A stretch of DNA of 64,000 nucleotides, taken from contig JAJCZZ010000108.1 in assembly GCA_029262115.1 (NCBI GenBank), positions 27,639 to 91,638 of the forward strand. Reading direction: 5' to 3'. This DNA comes from Gemmatimonadota bacterium (GTDB lineage Bacteria > Gemmatimonadota > Gemmatimonadetes > Longimicrobiales > Gaopeijiaceae). The notes below the pieces were generated by a model. That model saw nothing but the letters and a program-made list of their open reading frames with translations, made no database searches and had not been told where the DNA came from. Shown here piece after piece: positions 35,747 through 44,546 of the stretch. Made by a program: the position numbers and the translations under genes. The number at the start of each line of letters is the position of its first letter. Position 1 is the stretch's first letter.

Positions 35747-37066
35747 TCAGCGTGCGCCGTCGAGAAGGGCCTCGGCCACCGCTCGTTGAAGGGGACCGAC
35801 GTCGGGGTACCGGCCGTCCGACCCGACCCCTGTGTTCTGACGGTTCGTGAGAAGCACGATCCCCAAGCCGGTCGACGGCACGCCGAGAACGTACGTCCCG
35901 GTGAAGCCGGTGTGAACGAACGAACCCGAGGGCGCATAGTCGGGCACCTGCCATCCAAGAGCCTGACCGGCGACGGACTCGGTCGTGAAGCGGTCGACCA
36001 CGGAACGGCGGACGATCCGGCGACCGTCGAGTGCCCCGCCGTCGAGGAGGACGCGAAGGAGTACGGACAGGTCACCCGCCGTGGAGAAGAGGCCGGCGTG
36101 ACCGGCGGCCCCGGCGAACGCGTGCCACGCGTTTCCGTCGTTCACCTCGCCCACCAGCGTATGGCGCCGCCACTCGTCCCAGCTGTCGGCGTCTCCCTCG
36201 ATGCGGTAGCCGAACGTGGTGTCGTGCACCATGCGGTACTCGAAGGGATTCCCGTGGGAGGTCGCGGCGAAGGGACCGCCGGGAAGACGCGGGGCCCCTG
36301 TATCCTCGCCGTCGCGCCGCGCCGGCCGGAAGCCCGTGTGGTTCAGACCGAGGGGCTGGTAGAGGTCCTCTCTCACGAACTCGTGGAGCGGGAGTCCGGT
36401 CACGGTCTCTACGATCCTGCCGAGGATCATGAACCCCAGGTCGGAGTAGTGCCGCCCAGCCCCGACCGGCCACCCGAGCGGGGGATCTCGAATATACGCG
36501 TACGCTGCGTCGGGACTCGACGCGTGATAGTAGACGGGCGTCCACTGGATCAGGCCGGCCGTGTGGGTCAGGAGGTGACGGACGGTGACCGCGTCCTTGC
36601 CGCCACCCGTGAAATCCGGGAGATAGCGTTGAACGGGAGCGTCCACCTCGACGAGCCCATCGTCCACGAGGAGCATGAGCGCCCAGGTCGTCGCCATCAC
36701 TTTCGTGACGCTCGCCAGATCGAAGACGGTGGACGTGGTCATTCTTCGCGGCTCGGCGAGCCGCCGGATTCCATCCCCGTCGTCGGGCTCACTTCTCCAC
36801 GTCCCGTACTGGCCCCCGCCGAAGTCGAAGAGCTGGGCCCACCCGAACGCGCGCTCGTGAACGCGTCGACCGTTCTCGACGACGGCCAGCACCGCACCGG
36901 CCACCCGCCCCTCCTCGACCCAGGCCGCCACGATGGAGTCGGCCCGCTGGAGGGCCCGGCTCGCCTCTCCGGCTTGGCCTGGCGATTCACGCGAACTCGA
37001 TTCGCACGTGGACAGGGCGACGAGGACCGCGAGTGGGAGGACCCGGGAAATGGCGGTGCGTCGCAA
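35747..37066 (-). CDS. Exported beta-lactamase-family serine hydrolase
   Basis: A 439-residue class C beta-lactamase/esterase fold. An N-terminal hydrophobic signal ends in Cys21 (LVALSTC), a possible though atypical lipobox. The catalytic SxxK is S119-K122 (LASVTKVMA), the Tyr motif is HYSDLGFMI and the third motif is HTGFTG. Members include D-aminopeptidases, esterases and peptidoglycan-recycling enzymes. The next gene upstream on this strand is a lipoprotein 119 bp away. Confidence 0.87.
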   Translation of the reverse strand: MRRTAISRVLPLAVLVALSTCESSSRESPGQAGEASRALQRADSIVAAWVEEGRVAGAVLAVVENGRRVHERAFGWAQLFDFGGGQYGTWRSEPDDGDGIRRLAEPRRMTTSTVFDLASVTKVMATTWALMLLVDDGLVEVDAPVQRYLPDFTGGGKDAVTVRHLLTHTAGLIQWTPVYYHASSPDAAYAYIRDPPLGWPVGAGRHYSDLGFMILGRIVETVTGLPLHEFVREDLYQPLGLNHTGFRPARRDGEDTGAPRLPGGPFAATSHGNPFEYRMVHDTTFGYRIEGDADSWDEWRRHTLVGEVNDGNAWHAFAGAAGHAGLFSTAGDLSVLLRVLLDGGALDGRRIVRRSVVDRFTTESVAGQALGWQVPDYAPSGSFVHTGFTGTYVLGVPSTGLGIVLLTNRQNTGVGSDGRYPDVGPLQRAVAEALLDGAR

Positions 37067-37185
37067 CAGGACTCCGGCAGCGGACGGTCGAGGGGGGACA
37101 GTGGACGGTCGGTTGGTCGGTTGGTCGAAGGTGCGGGCGGACCCCGCCGGGCGCCAACCGCTCGGGGCTGGCAGGCCGCGGTCAG

Positions 37186-37992
37186 CTACGCCGGAGGCAC
37201 CGCCTCGAAGGTGATGGTGTAGTCGCCTTCATGGTCCGGGTGGGTCGGCGAGACATAGAAGTCGAGAAATCCGATCCCGCCCGCCGTGAGTCGACGAGAC
37301 TCCCCGGCCGGGACATCCAGGAAGGACTCGACCGGCGTTCCATTCGCCCAGAAGTCGAAGCGGTAGGGGAAGTCCGCCGTGACCGTCACGCGGACGGCCC
37401 GGCCGGGTCGTAGAAGGAAGTCGTAGCCGTCCTGGCGGCGGACCTCCGGATCGTCCGCTGTCGGCACCGTCTCGCAATCGCTCAGGAGCAGCCGCCCGGT
37501 CGCGACCGAGCCATATGTTACGGACGTCTCGCGACCGCATCCCTCCTGGGGCGTGACGAGAATCGCGGTAGACAGCGTGTACCCTCCGGTCACGGGCGGT
37601 CCGGAGTCCACTCTTTCGAACGATGTCGACCTGAGAACGTACGCTCCGGCGGGGAAGAGGTGCTCGCGCGTCAGGGTCATGTCGGTCGCCGACGCCCATC
37701 CCGACGCCTGCGCGCTGTCCGAGTACAGCGGCATCAGCGGGTGGTATCCGCTGGTTGCCAGTGTGACCGCGAACAGCGTGGGGCCGTCCAGGGTCAACTG
37801 GAAGTCATCCGCCAGGCGGCCCTCCTCGAGCAGACAGTCCTCGCGCGCGCTCAACGTGCCGGTCTGCGTCTGGTGGAACGCCATCGGCGTCGGTGCCAGG
37901 TCGCATGGGTCGCCGGCCGCGGGCGGCTGGGTGGGCCCGTCCGAGCATGCGGCCACTCCGAGGGACAGAACGATCAGACGGTGTTTCGACAT
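37186..37992 (-). CDS. Lipoprotein with two beta-rich domains, unknown function
   Basis: A 268-residue predicted lipoprotein: lipobox GVAAC with Cys16, then a Pro-rich linker and two repeated beta-rich halves that each begin with a similar pattern (TGTLSAREDCLL near 45 and TGRLLLSDCE near 165), each with a cysteine after a short strand. This resembles the DUF/PPC-type domains found as secreted binding modules. Function unknown. It is divergent from another small lipoprotein. Confidence 0.7.
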   Translation of the reverse strand: MSKHRLIVLSLGVAACSDGPTQPPAAGDPCDLAPTPMAFHQTQTGTLSAREDCLLEEGRLADDFQLTLDGPTLFAVTLATSGYHPLMPLYSDSAQASGWASATDMTLTREHLFPAGAYVLRSTSFERVDSGPPVTGGYTLSTAILVTPQEGCGRETSVTYGSVATGRLLLSDCETVPTADDPEVRRQDGYDFLLRPGRAVRVTVTADFPYRFDFWANGTPVESFLDVPAGESRRLTAGGIGFLDFYVSPTHPDHEGDYTITFEAVPPA

Positions 37993-38128
37993 CCGGAGAG
38001 TCTATCGCATTCGAGGTCCGCCGCCATCCGACAGCCCGGCCGGCGCCGAAGCCGCTTGTAAGAAACCGACGATCTTTCCGTTCTATCGGGAGGCGATTTC
38101 GAATCGACGGCAACCGCAGGGGGGACGA

Positions 38129-38557
38129 GTGAAAATTCGATTTATGCGTCGGACCGGGGTGGTGTTGGCGCTGGTCGCGATCGTGGGGTGCGACGACGAG
38201 ATCGTCGGGGACGCGTCCGGTTTCCTGGTGGGCCTCGACATCGTCTCAGGAGCGTCGCAGACGGCAGCTCCCGGAGAGGCGCTCCCTCAGCCGATTGTGG
38301 TGCGACCGCTCCGTGCGGATGGCGACACCCACCAGACTGCCCGGGTCTTTTTCTCCCTGGTGGAGGGCGACGGGAGCCTCCGGGCGGGAGGGGCGAGCGC
38401 GTCCGGCAATGGTGCCACGATCACGTCCGGCTCCGGCGAAACGGCGGCGCGGTGGACCCTCGGACCGGTCGAGGGAGTCCAGCGACTCCGGGTGTTCGTG
38501 GTGTCGGTCCAGGACACGATCGCGACGGAGGTCACGGCTACGGCTACTCCTCGGTAG
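38129..38557 (+). CDS. Small lipoprotein with Ig-like (Big) fold
   Basis: A 142-residue predicted lipoprotein. The lipobox IVGC puts the acylated Cys at position 21. The rest is one beta-sandwich with the bacterial Ig-like pattern (ASQTAAPGEALPQPIVVRPL, then ARVFFSLVEGDGSL, ending DTIATEVTATATP). GTG at 38129 has AGGGGGGA upstream; an ATG five codons later is possible. It is a likely cell-surface module without catalytic residues, upstream of the molybdenum hydroxylase operon by 117 bp. Confidence 0.7.
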   Translation: MKIRFMRRTGVVLALVAIVGCDDEIVGDASGFLVGLDIVSGASQTAAPGEALPQPIVVRPLRADGDTHQTARVFFSLVEGDGSLRAGGASASGNGATITSGSGETAARWTLGPVEGVQRLRVFVVSVQDTIATEVTATATPR

Positions 38558-38674
38558 GCCGGGTCGCGGTCCAGCCCCGCACCGCTCGCCCCGGCCCCGG
38601 CCACCCCGTATTATGCCGCCAGGCGCTCGGTCCGCCATCCGACCGCCGGTTCGTACAACTCAGGAGACGCTGTC

Positions 38675-39307
38675 ATGGCCGAGGTGGAAGTCATCCGGGT
38701 CTTCGAGCGCAATGTGCCGCGGCGCTCGTTCATCAAAGGGGTCATCGCCGCCGGAGCGTCGGTGTCGTCCGCCGGCTACCTCTTCCGCTCTCCGGGGCTG
38801 CTGGCGGCGACCAGCCTCCAGGGCTCCACCGAGCGGCTGGTGACCCTGCGCGTCAACGGGCAACAGCGTCGGGTCGACGTGCTCCCGCAGGAAACCCTCG
38901 CAATGACCCTGCGCTACAAGCTCGGTCTGACCGGCACCAAGCTGGGGTGCGACCGTGCCGAGTGCGGGGCGTGCACGGTGCTCATCGACAACGTGACCCA
39001 CTACGGCTGTTCGATGTTCACGCACCAGGTCCGGGGCCGCGAGGTGACCACGATCGAGGGGCTCGAGGATGCCGATACCGGCGCGCTGCACCCGGTCCAG
39101 CAGGCGGTGCTGGAGGAAGGCGGCTTCCAGTGCGCGTTCTGCGCGCCGGGCTTCATCATGTCGATGGTGGGGATGTTGGAGACCAACCCGAATCCAACCC
39201 GCGAGGAGGCCGCGCACGCGCTCTCCGGCAACCTGTGCCGGTGCGGCGACTACCAGAAGATCCTGAACTCGGCCATGCGGGCGGCAGAACGCGCCCGGAT
39301 GGCATAG
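38675..39307 (+). CDS. Tat-exported 2Fe-2S subunit of a xanthine-dehydrogenase-family oxidoreductase
   Basis: A 210-residue iron-sulfur subunit. A twin-arginine signal (NVPRRSFIKGVIAAGASVSS) precedes the ferredoxin-like domain with Cys92, 97, 100, 112, and the helical domain with Cys153, 156, 188, 190 (CAFCAPG, CRCGDYQ), enough for two 2Fe-2S clusters. Export on this subunit means the whole heterotrimer is carried to the periplasm, as in E. coli PaoABC. First gene of a five-gene operon. The substrate is probably an aldehyde or an N-heterocycle; not determinable. Confidence 0.93.
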   Translation: MAEVEVIRVFERNVPRRSFIKGVIAAGASVSSAGYLFRSPGLLAATSLQGSTERLVTLRVNGQQRRVDVLPQETLAMTLRYKLGLTGTKLGCDRAECGACTVLIDNVTHYGCSMFTHQVRGREVTTIEGLEDADTGALHPVQQAVLEEGGFQCAFCAPGFIMSMVGMLETNPNPTREEAAHALSGNLCRCGDYQKILNSAMRAAERARMA

Positions 39308-39321
39308 ACGGAGATAGGCAC

Positions 39322-41706
39322 ATGGCACTGATCGGACAGGACATCGCTCCGCCGGATCTCGTCGCGAAGATCACGGGAAGGGCCAAGTACGCCGAGGACT
39401 TCCGCGCCGAAGGCATGGTTTTTTGCAAGATGTTGCTCAGCCCCATGCCCCACGCCCGGGTTCGCCGCATCGACGCGAGCAAGGCGCTGCGAATGGAGGG
39501 CGTCATCGACATCCTGACGGCCGATGACGTTCCCGCGTCCGAGGCGCCGCGCGAGCCCATCCTGAGCAACGAACCGCTGTACGAGGGCGCGCCGATCCTG
39601 GCGGTCGCCGCCGTCGACGAAACGACGGCCGCCGCCGCCATCGAGGCCATCGACGTGGATCTCGAGCCGTTGCCCTTCGTTCTCGACCCGTTGGAGAGTC
39701 TTCGTCCCGGTGGGCCTGACGCACACGAGCAGGGCAACTACGCGAGCCGGGGTGAATGGCAGAGCGTGAAGTGGACCGAGCAGGACTTCGCGGATGCGGG
39801 CAACCACATGCCGCGCGGCGAGGCGTTGATGGAGTGGGAGAAGGGGGACGTCGAGGCGGCCTTCGCCCAGGCCGACCACATTGTCGAGGAGACGATCGTC
39901 CACCAGTCCATCACGCACCACCCGATGGAGCCGCGCAGCACGATGGCTTACTGGCAGAACGGAAAGGTGTACTGCCACACGTCGACTCAGAGTGTCGCAC
40001 GCACGCGCGTGTCGCTAGCTGGCACGCTCGACATGGACCCCGAGGATGTCGTGCTGGTGTCCGAGTTCTGCGGCGGCGGCTTCGGCAGCAAGATTGCCGG
40101 GACGACCCACATGGCGGTGCCCGCGCTGTTCTCCCGGAAGATCGGTCGGCCCGTCATGCTGAGGGTGACGCGCTACGAAGAGAACTACATCGGGCGGGCG
40201 CGCCCCGGTTTCCAGTGCTGGGTGAAGATGGGCGTGCGGACCGACGGCAAGGTGACCGCGATCGACCTCTTCCTGGTACAGGACAGCGGACCGCACGGCG
40301 CCAGTGACTGGAACACCGCGGGGATGATCGCGGACCTGACCTACACGCCCGAGTCCATGCGCTTCCGCGCCATGCCGATCTACACGAACACCCCGCCGAA
40401 GGCCGCTCAGCGCGGACCGGGTGGGGCGCAGATCATCTCGATGCTGGAGCCGATCCTCGACAAGGCCGCTCGCGCGGCCGGCGTGGACCGCCTCGAGATG
40501 CGGCTTCTGAACGCACCCGACGCCGACGTGACCTTCGGGCCGAACGAAACCACGTTGACGAGCGTTCACGCCAAGGAGGCGCTCCGGCAGGGTGCGGCGC
40601 TCTTCGGATGGGCGGAGAAGAGCGCGCTGTCGGGCACGCGCGTTGGTTCGAAGGCCTCCGGAGTCGGAATCGGCCTGTCTCCATACACGGCCGGATCGCG
40701 TGGCTTCGATGGGTTGGTTCTCATCAAGCCGGACGGTAAGCTCTATGTGCACCAGGGCATCGGGAACCTCGGGACGCACTCGATTGCGGATACGGCGCGT
40801 GCGGCGGCCGACGTCCTCGGTCTCGAATGGGACGATGTCGAAGTCGTCTGGGGCAACACGGCCCAGCAACTTCCATGGAGCTCGGTGCAGGCGGGGAGCC
40901 AGACGACGCATGCGCACACGCGCGCCAACCATGCGGCCGGCCTGGACGCGAAGCGGAAGTGTCAGGAGGTCGCGGCGCGAGCGCTGGGCGGGGCTGCGGA
41001 CGACTACGATGTGGGCGGCGGCCGGGTGTTCCGGAGGGGGCGCCGGGGCTCGGGACTGACGCTGGCGCAGGTCGCGGAACGCGCCATCGAATACGGCGGA
41101 CGCTTCGATGGGCACGAGCTTCCCGAGAGCATCCACACGGTCACCACGGTCGCGGCGGGCAACCTGGCGGGGCAGGGTCTGCTCGGCGTCGCCAAGGACG
41201 AGTTCGGTGGCGAGGGAGCCATCTACTCCTGGGTGGTCGGCTTCGCACGGGTCGAGGTCGACCTGGAGACCGGCGACGTGGAGGTCATGGACTACACCGC
41301 TGTGACGGACTGCGGCACGGTCCTCCATCCTCGCAGCCTCGGCGCGCAGGTATTCGGTGGGAGCATCCAGGGCATGGGCATGGCCATGACCCAGCGGTGG
41401 GTGTTCGACCCCAAGTGGGGGGTGTCCTTCGCCAAGCGTTTCTATACCGCCCGTCCCCCGGGCATCCTCGACGTCCCGCTCGACCTCAAATGGGGGGCGG
41501 TGGGCATTGCCGACCCGCAGAGTCCGGTGGGCGCGAAGGGCATCGGCGAGCCACCGGTGGGCGCGGGGGCCGCCGCGATCACGACAGCCGTCGCGGACGC
41601 GCTCGGCGGCAACTGCCTCTGCAGGACGCCCCTGACCCCCGACGTGATTCTCGCGGACATCGAGGGGCGTCGTGGATTCGGCCGGTTGGAGCAGCACGTA
41701 GGATGA
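39322..41706 (+). CDS. Molybdenum-binding catalytic subunit (xanthine dehydrogenase family)
   Basis: A 794-residue catalytic subunit. It opens with KITGRAKYAEDF, the aldehyde oxidase a/b hammerhead domain, and carries the molybdopterin-contacting GGGFGSK and RGPGGAQ, and the catalytic Glu743 in GAKGIGEPP. It oxidises an aldehyde or hydroxylates a heterocycle, passing electrons through the Fe-S subunit. ATG at 39322 follows the Fe-S gene by 14 bp; longer in-frame extension would lie over that gene. It has no signal of its own, so it must ride with the Tat-signal subunit. Confidence 0.92.
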   Translation: MALIGQDIAPPDLVAKITGRAKYAEDFRAEGMVFCKMLLSPMPHARVRRIDASKALRMEGVIDILTADDVPASEAPREPILSNEPLYEGAPILAVAAVDETTAAAAIEAIDVDLEPLPFVLDPLESLRPGGPDAHEQGNYASRGEWQSVKWTEQDFADAGNHMPRGEALMEWEKGDVEAAFAQADHIVEETIVHQSITHHPMEPRSTMAYWQNGKVYCHTSTQSVARTRVSLAGTLDMDPEDVVLVSEFCGGGFGSKIAGTTHMAVPALFSRKIGRPVMLRVTRYEENYIGRARPGFQCWVKMGVRTDGKVTAIDLFLVQDSGPHGASDWNTAGMIADLTYTPESMRFRAMPIYTNTPPKAAQRGPGGAQIISMLEPILDKAARAAGVDRLEMRLLNAPDADVTFGPNETTLTSVHAKEALRQGAALFGWAEKSALSGTRVGSKASGVGIGLSPYTAGSRGFDGLVLIKPDGKLYVHQGIGNLGTHSIADTARAAADVLGLEWDDVEVVWGNTAQQLPWSSVQAGSQTTHAHTRANHAAGLDAKRKCQEVAARALGGAADDYDVGGGRVFRRGRRGSGLTLAQVAERAIEYGGRFDGHELPESIHTVTTVAAGNLAGQGLLGVAKDEFGGEGAIYSWVVGFARVEVDLETGDVEVMDYTAVTDCGTVLHPRSLGAQVFGGSIQGMGMAMTQRWVFDPKWGVSFAKRFYTARPPGILDVPLDLKWGAVGIADPQSPVGAKGIGEPPVGAGAAAITTAVADALGGNCLCRTPLTPDVILADIEGRRGFGRLEQHVG

Positions 41707-41762
41707 GCGTCACGGGCGGGCCGTACGCGTTCTTCGCGTCATTCGGACACACGGAGTAGGAC

Positions 41763-42764
41763 ATGGGAACCATCCGCGACATGATCGCGCCTTTCGACTT
41801 CTTCCAACCGGCCACCGTCGACGACGCCCTCGCGCTGCTGTCGGAGCACGGCGACGACGCCTGGGTGCTGGCCGGGGGCCTCGACTCGTTCGACTGGTTC
41901 AAGGACCGGATCAAACGTCCGAAGGTGGTGGTCGACCTCGGCGTGATCGAGTCTCTGAGTGCCATCTCCGAGAGCGGCGACGGTCTCGAGATCGGAGCGA
42001 TGGCGAGTCTCACGAGCATCGTGAATCATGCGAGGATACGGGCCGACTATCCGCTCCTCACGACGGCTGCCGAACACGTCGCCACCCCCCAGATCAGGAA
42101 TCAGGGCACGCTGGGCGGGAATGTGTCTCAGGATACACGCTGCTGGTACTACCGGAGCGGCTGGCCCTGCTACCGCGCGGGGGGCAATACGTGCTACGCG
42201 GCGGCGCCCCAGGCGATGAACCGCGAGCACTGTATTCTCGGAGCGAGCCGGTGTGTCGCGGTCAGCCCGTCGGACACGGCGCCTGCTCTTTTTGCGCTCG
42301 ACGCGACCATGGTCGTGCGCCACGGGCGGCGGGAGCGTGTCATCGACGCGGAGGACTTCTTCATCGGGCCGTCGACGGACATCACACGCATGACCATCCT
42401 CGAAGCGGGCGATCTGCTCACTTCGATCCGGATCCCCGCGCAGTGGGCCGGTGCTCGTGTGTATTACGAAAAGGTGCGAGACCGGGGTTCGTGGGACTTC
42501 GCCCTGGAGAGCGTGGCGGCTGCCTTCCGGATGGATGGTGACATGGTCGCGGACGCGCGCGTCGTGGTGAACGGGGTGGCTCCGTACCCCGTGCGACTCG
42601 AGGCGGTGGAGCGGAGCATCATCGGGTCGCGGGCGAGCGAAGACCTGGCCATCGGCGCGGGTGAGGTCGCCATCCAGGGCGTGCGGTCGCTCCGGCACAA
42701 CGACTACAAGGTTCCGATGATGCGGAATCTCGTAAAGCGCGCGGTCCGCAGCGTGGTAGCCTGA
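41763..42764 (+). CDS. FAD subunit with 4Fe-4S insertion (xanthine dehydrogenase family)
   Basis: A 333-residue FAD-binding subunit of the CO dehydrogenase medium-chain type. The FAD motifs are VLAGGLDSFDW and TLGGNVSQDT. Four cysteines (127, 136, 144, 157) in an insert after the second motif (TRCWYYRSGWPCYRAGGNTC) match the extra 4Fe-4S cluster of PaoB and 4-hydroxybenzoyl-CoA reductase beta subunit. The order is FeS-Mo-FAD, unlike FeS-FAD-Mo of paoABC. It overlaps the cytochrome gene by 1 bp (TGATG). Confidence 0.92.
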   Translation: MGTIRDMIAPFDFFQPATVDDALALLSEHGDDAWVLAGGLDSFDWFKDRIKRPKVVVDLGVIESLSAISESGDGLEIGAMASLTSIVNHARIRADYPLLTTAAEHVATPQIRNQGTLGGNVSQDTRCWYYRSGWPCYRAGGNTCYAAAPQAMNREHCILGASRCVAVSPSDTAPALFALDATMVVRHGRRERVIDAEDFFIGPSTDITRMTILEAGDLLTSIRIPAQWAGARVYYEKVRDRGSWDFALESVAAAFRMDGDMVADARVVVNGVAPYPVRLEAVERSIIGSRASEDLAIGAGEVAIQGVRSLRHNDYKVPMMRNLVKRAVRSVVA

Positions 42765-43651
42765 TGGACTTCCTCAGGAGCGCGGACAACCCCTGGGGTC
42801 AGGACATCTGGATCGGGATCTCCTGGGACCTCGTCTGGCTCGCGGTGATCGCGTCGCTCGCGTTCGTCGTGCTCCATGCTATCGCCGTGCGGTTACGGGG
42901 TCCCGCGCGGATCGAGACCACCCCGCCTCCGGCTGACGTCCCGGAAACGAGCCGCGTCGAGCGGCACTCCCTCGTGGCACGCGCGTTCCACTGGACCATG
43001 TCCATTGCGATGTTCGCGCTGCTGATCACCGCGTTCGTACCGGTTCTGGGGCTGGAGTTCGACTGGGTCCAACTTCACTGGATGGCGGGGCTCCTGCTAC
43101 TGGCCACCATCATCTGGCATGTCATCCACACGCTCGGGTGGCAGGACCTCTGGTCGATGTGGGTCGGACCGACCGATGTTCGTGATGGTGCCATCGAGTT
43201 GAAACACGCCCTGATTCCGGGGGATGACGACGAACCGAAGCACCGCACAGGCAAATATCCTGCGGATCATAAGCTGTATCATCACGCGGCCGCGACCGCG
43301 GCGTTGGCGGCGACCGCGACCGGTCTGTTCATGATGGTGCGTATCGACACGCCGTTCTGGACCCGGAACCCGTATCTGTTCGGCGATGGCGCGTGGGGCA
43401 TGGTGTACGTGCTGCACGGACTGGCCGGGGTCGGATTGATCGGTCTCGTGGCCGCCCACGTCTACTTCGCCGTGCGGCCCGAGAAGCGGTGGCTCACGTG
43501 GGGGATGGTACGTGGATGGATCACCCGGGAGCGCTACCGGGTCCACTTCGATCCGACCCAATGGCCGGTGGATGAACTGGGCGATCCGTCGGGCGACCGG
43601 GGCGGTGCTCTTGCGGAGGCATCGCCCCGGTCGCCGCAGGACGACGCCTGA
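42764..43651 (+). CDS. Membrane cytochrome b of the molybdenum hydroxylase operon
   Basis: A 295-residue membrane protein of the formate-dehydrogenase gamma/cytochrome b561 type, with about five helices. Candidate haem-b ligands are His in RAFHWTMSIA, HWMAG, WHVIH and HGLAG, and in AAHVYFAV. Position at the end of the three-subunit operon and the periplasmic location of the enzyme suggest it takes electrons from the hydroxylase to the quinone pool. The C-terminal 40 residues are acidic and cytoplasmic. Confidence 0.85.
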   Translation: MDFLRSADNPWGQDIWIGISWDLVWLAVIASLAFVVLHAIAVRLRGPARIETTPPPADVPETSRVERHSLVARAFHWTMSIAMFALLITAFVPVLGLEFDWVQLHWMAGLLLLATIIWHVIHTLGWQDLWSMWVGPTDVRDGAIELKHALIPGDDDEPKHRTGKYPADHKLYHHAAATAALAATATGLFMMVRIDTPFWTRNPYLFGDGAWGMVYVLHGLAGVGLIGLVAAHVYFAVRPEKRWLTWGMVRGWITRERYRVHFDPTQWPVDELGDPSGDRGGALAEASPRSPQDDA

Positions 43652-43655
43652 CCGC

Positions 43656-44048
43656 ATGAGTGACGCGCTGACGGATCTGCGGGGTCGGATCTCCGACCTC
43701 GAGGAGAGTTACGAGTTCTTTCTCGCGTATGCGGCTCAAGGTGTGTCAGGAGACGGGGCGGCCAAGGCCGGCCAGATCCGGGACTTCCTCGGGAAGGCCG
43801 AAGCGGCGCTCTCGGGCATGGCGGAGGATCTTCGCGCGCACGTCGAGGTCGCGTCGTTGGAACCGGCCGACGTGTGGCACGAAATGTTGGGTGTCTTCGA
43901 GCGAGACGCATCGGCCGCCGGCGCCGTCGTGTCGTTGGTCGCGGCCCAGGCGTCCATCCCGTCCCAGTTGATAGACAACCTGAATGCCAACATCCACGTG
44001 CGCGCGACGCTGACCGACCTTTTTCTCCTAGACGACCTGCTGGGCTGA
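43656..44048 (+). CDS. 130-residue helical protein of the hydroxylase operon, unknown function
   Basis: A soluble, mostly helical protein (LTDLRGRISDLEESYEFFLA, GKAEAALSGMAEDLRAHVEV) with no cysteine, signal or known motif. It starts 4 bp after the cytochrome gene and ends the operon ahead of a hairpin. The location suggests an accessory role such as cofactor insertion or electron-transfer regulation, but nothing in the sequence proves that. I recognise no family. Confidence 0.65.
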   Translation: MSDALTDLRGRISDLEESYEFFLAYAAQGVSGDGAAKAGQIRDFLGKAEAALSGMAEDLRAHVEVASLEPADVWHEMLGVFERDASAAGAVVSLVAAQASIPSQLIDNLNANIHVRATLTDLFLLDDLLG

Positions 44049-44055
44049 CCGCCGG

Positions 44056-44079
44056 CCTCCGTCGGTGGGCTCACGGAGG
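44056..44079 (+). terminator. Hairpin after the hydroxylase operon
   Basis: CCTCCGT (44056-44062) pairs with ACGGAGG (44073-44079) around a 10-nt loop, 8 bp after the last stop of the operon, followed by a G-run instead of a U-tract. Probable 3' end or Rho-dependent terminator. Confidence 0.45.
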
Positions 44080-44174
44080 GGGGTCCCGCGCGGTCCGGGG
44101 CGATTGGTGCGCGGGACGCCGCGCCTACCCCGATGCAACCCTTCGTCCCGACCCCCTGTCTGACGGGTATCGAT

Positions 44175-44196
44175 GGAAACAATGTTTCCTAAAACA
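44175..44196. promoter_or_regulatory. Operator-like palindromes before the first PadR gene
   Basis: GGAAACA-A-TGTTTCC (44175-44189) is a perfect palindrome with 7-bp arms, and TGTTT/AAACA (44183-44196) forms a second overlapping one. The core ACAATGT also occurs twice before the second PadR gene at 48314. The PadR ATG is 21 bp downstream, so autoregulation is likely. Confidence 0.6.
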
Positions 44197-44216
44197 GTGC
44201 TCATTCGTCTGCCCAC

Positions 44217-44546
44217 ATGACATCGTCGTCCCTCGGCGAGTTCGAGCAACTCGTTCTCCTGGCCATTCTCCGGAACGGTGACGCCGCCTACGGCGTCTCG
44301 ATACTCGAGGAGATCCGCGCACGCACCGGACGTTCGGTGCTGCGCCCGGCCGTCTACGTGACTCTTCGGCGCCTCGAACAGAAGGGGTTGGTCCGGTCAC
44401 GGATGGGAGAGCGGCTGCCTGAGCGAGGGGGTCGCGCCCGGAAGTACTACCGGGTGGAACCGGCTGGACTCGCGCTACTGCGCGCGTCGAAGGCCGCTCT
44501 CGAGAACATGTGGGAGGGGCTGCAAGCGGCGTTGAACGAGCGGTGA
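44217..44546 (+). CDS. PadR-family transcriptional regulator
   Basis: A 109-residue PadR repressor: a winged helix with LGEFEQLVLLAILRNGDAAYGVS, the recognition helix RPAVYVTLRRLEQKGLV and a short C-terminal dimer helix. Size fits the PadR-s2 type that always precedes ADOP permeases. GTGA overlap with the permease gene indicates co-translation. A palindromic operator lies at 44175-44196. Confidence 0.93.
   Translation: MTSSSLGEFEQLVLLAILRNGDAAYGVSILEEIRARTGRSVLRPAVYVTLRRLEQKGLVRSRMGERLPERGGRARKYYRVEPAGLALLRASKAALENMWEGLQAALNER

Noticed and set aside
38188..39321. N-terminal extension of the molybdenum subunit by 378 codons
   Set aside because: The extension runs over the Fe-S subunit gene in another frame; the family N-terminus begins at 39322.
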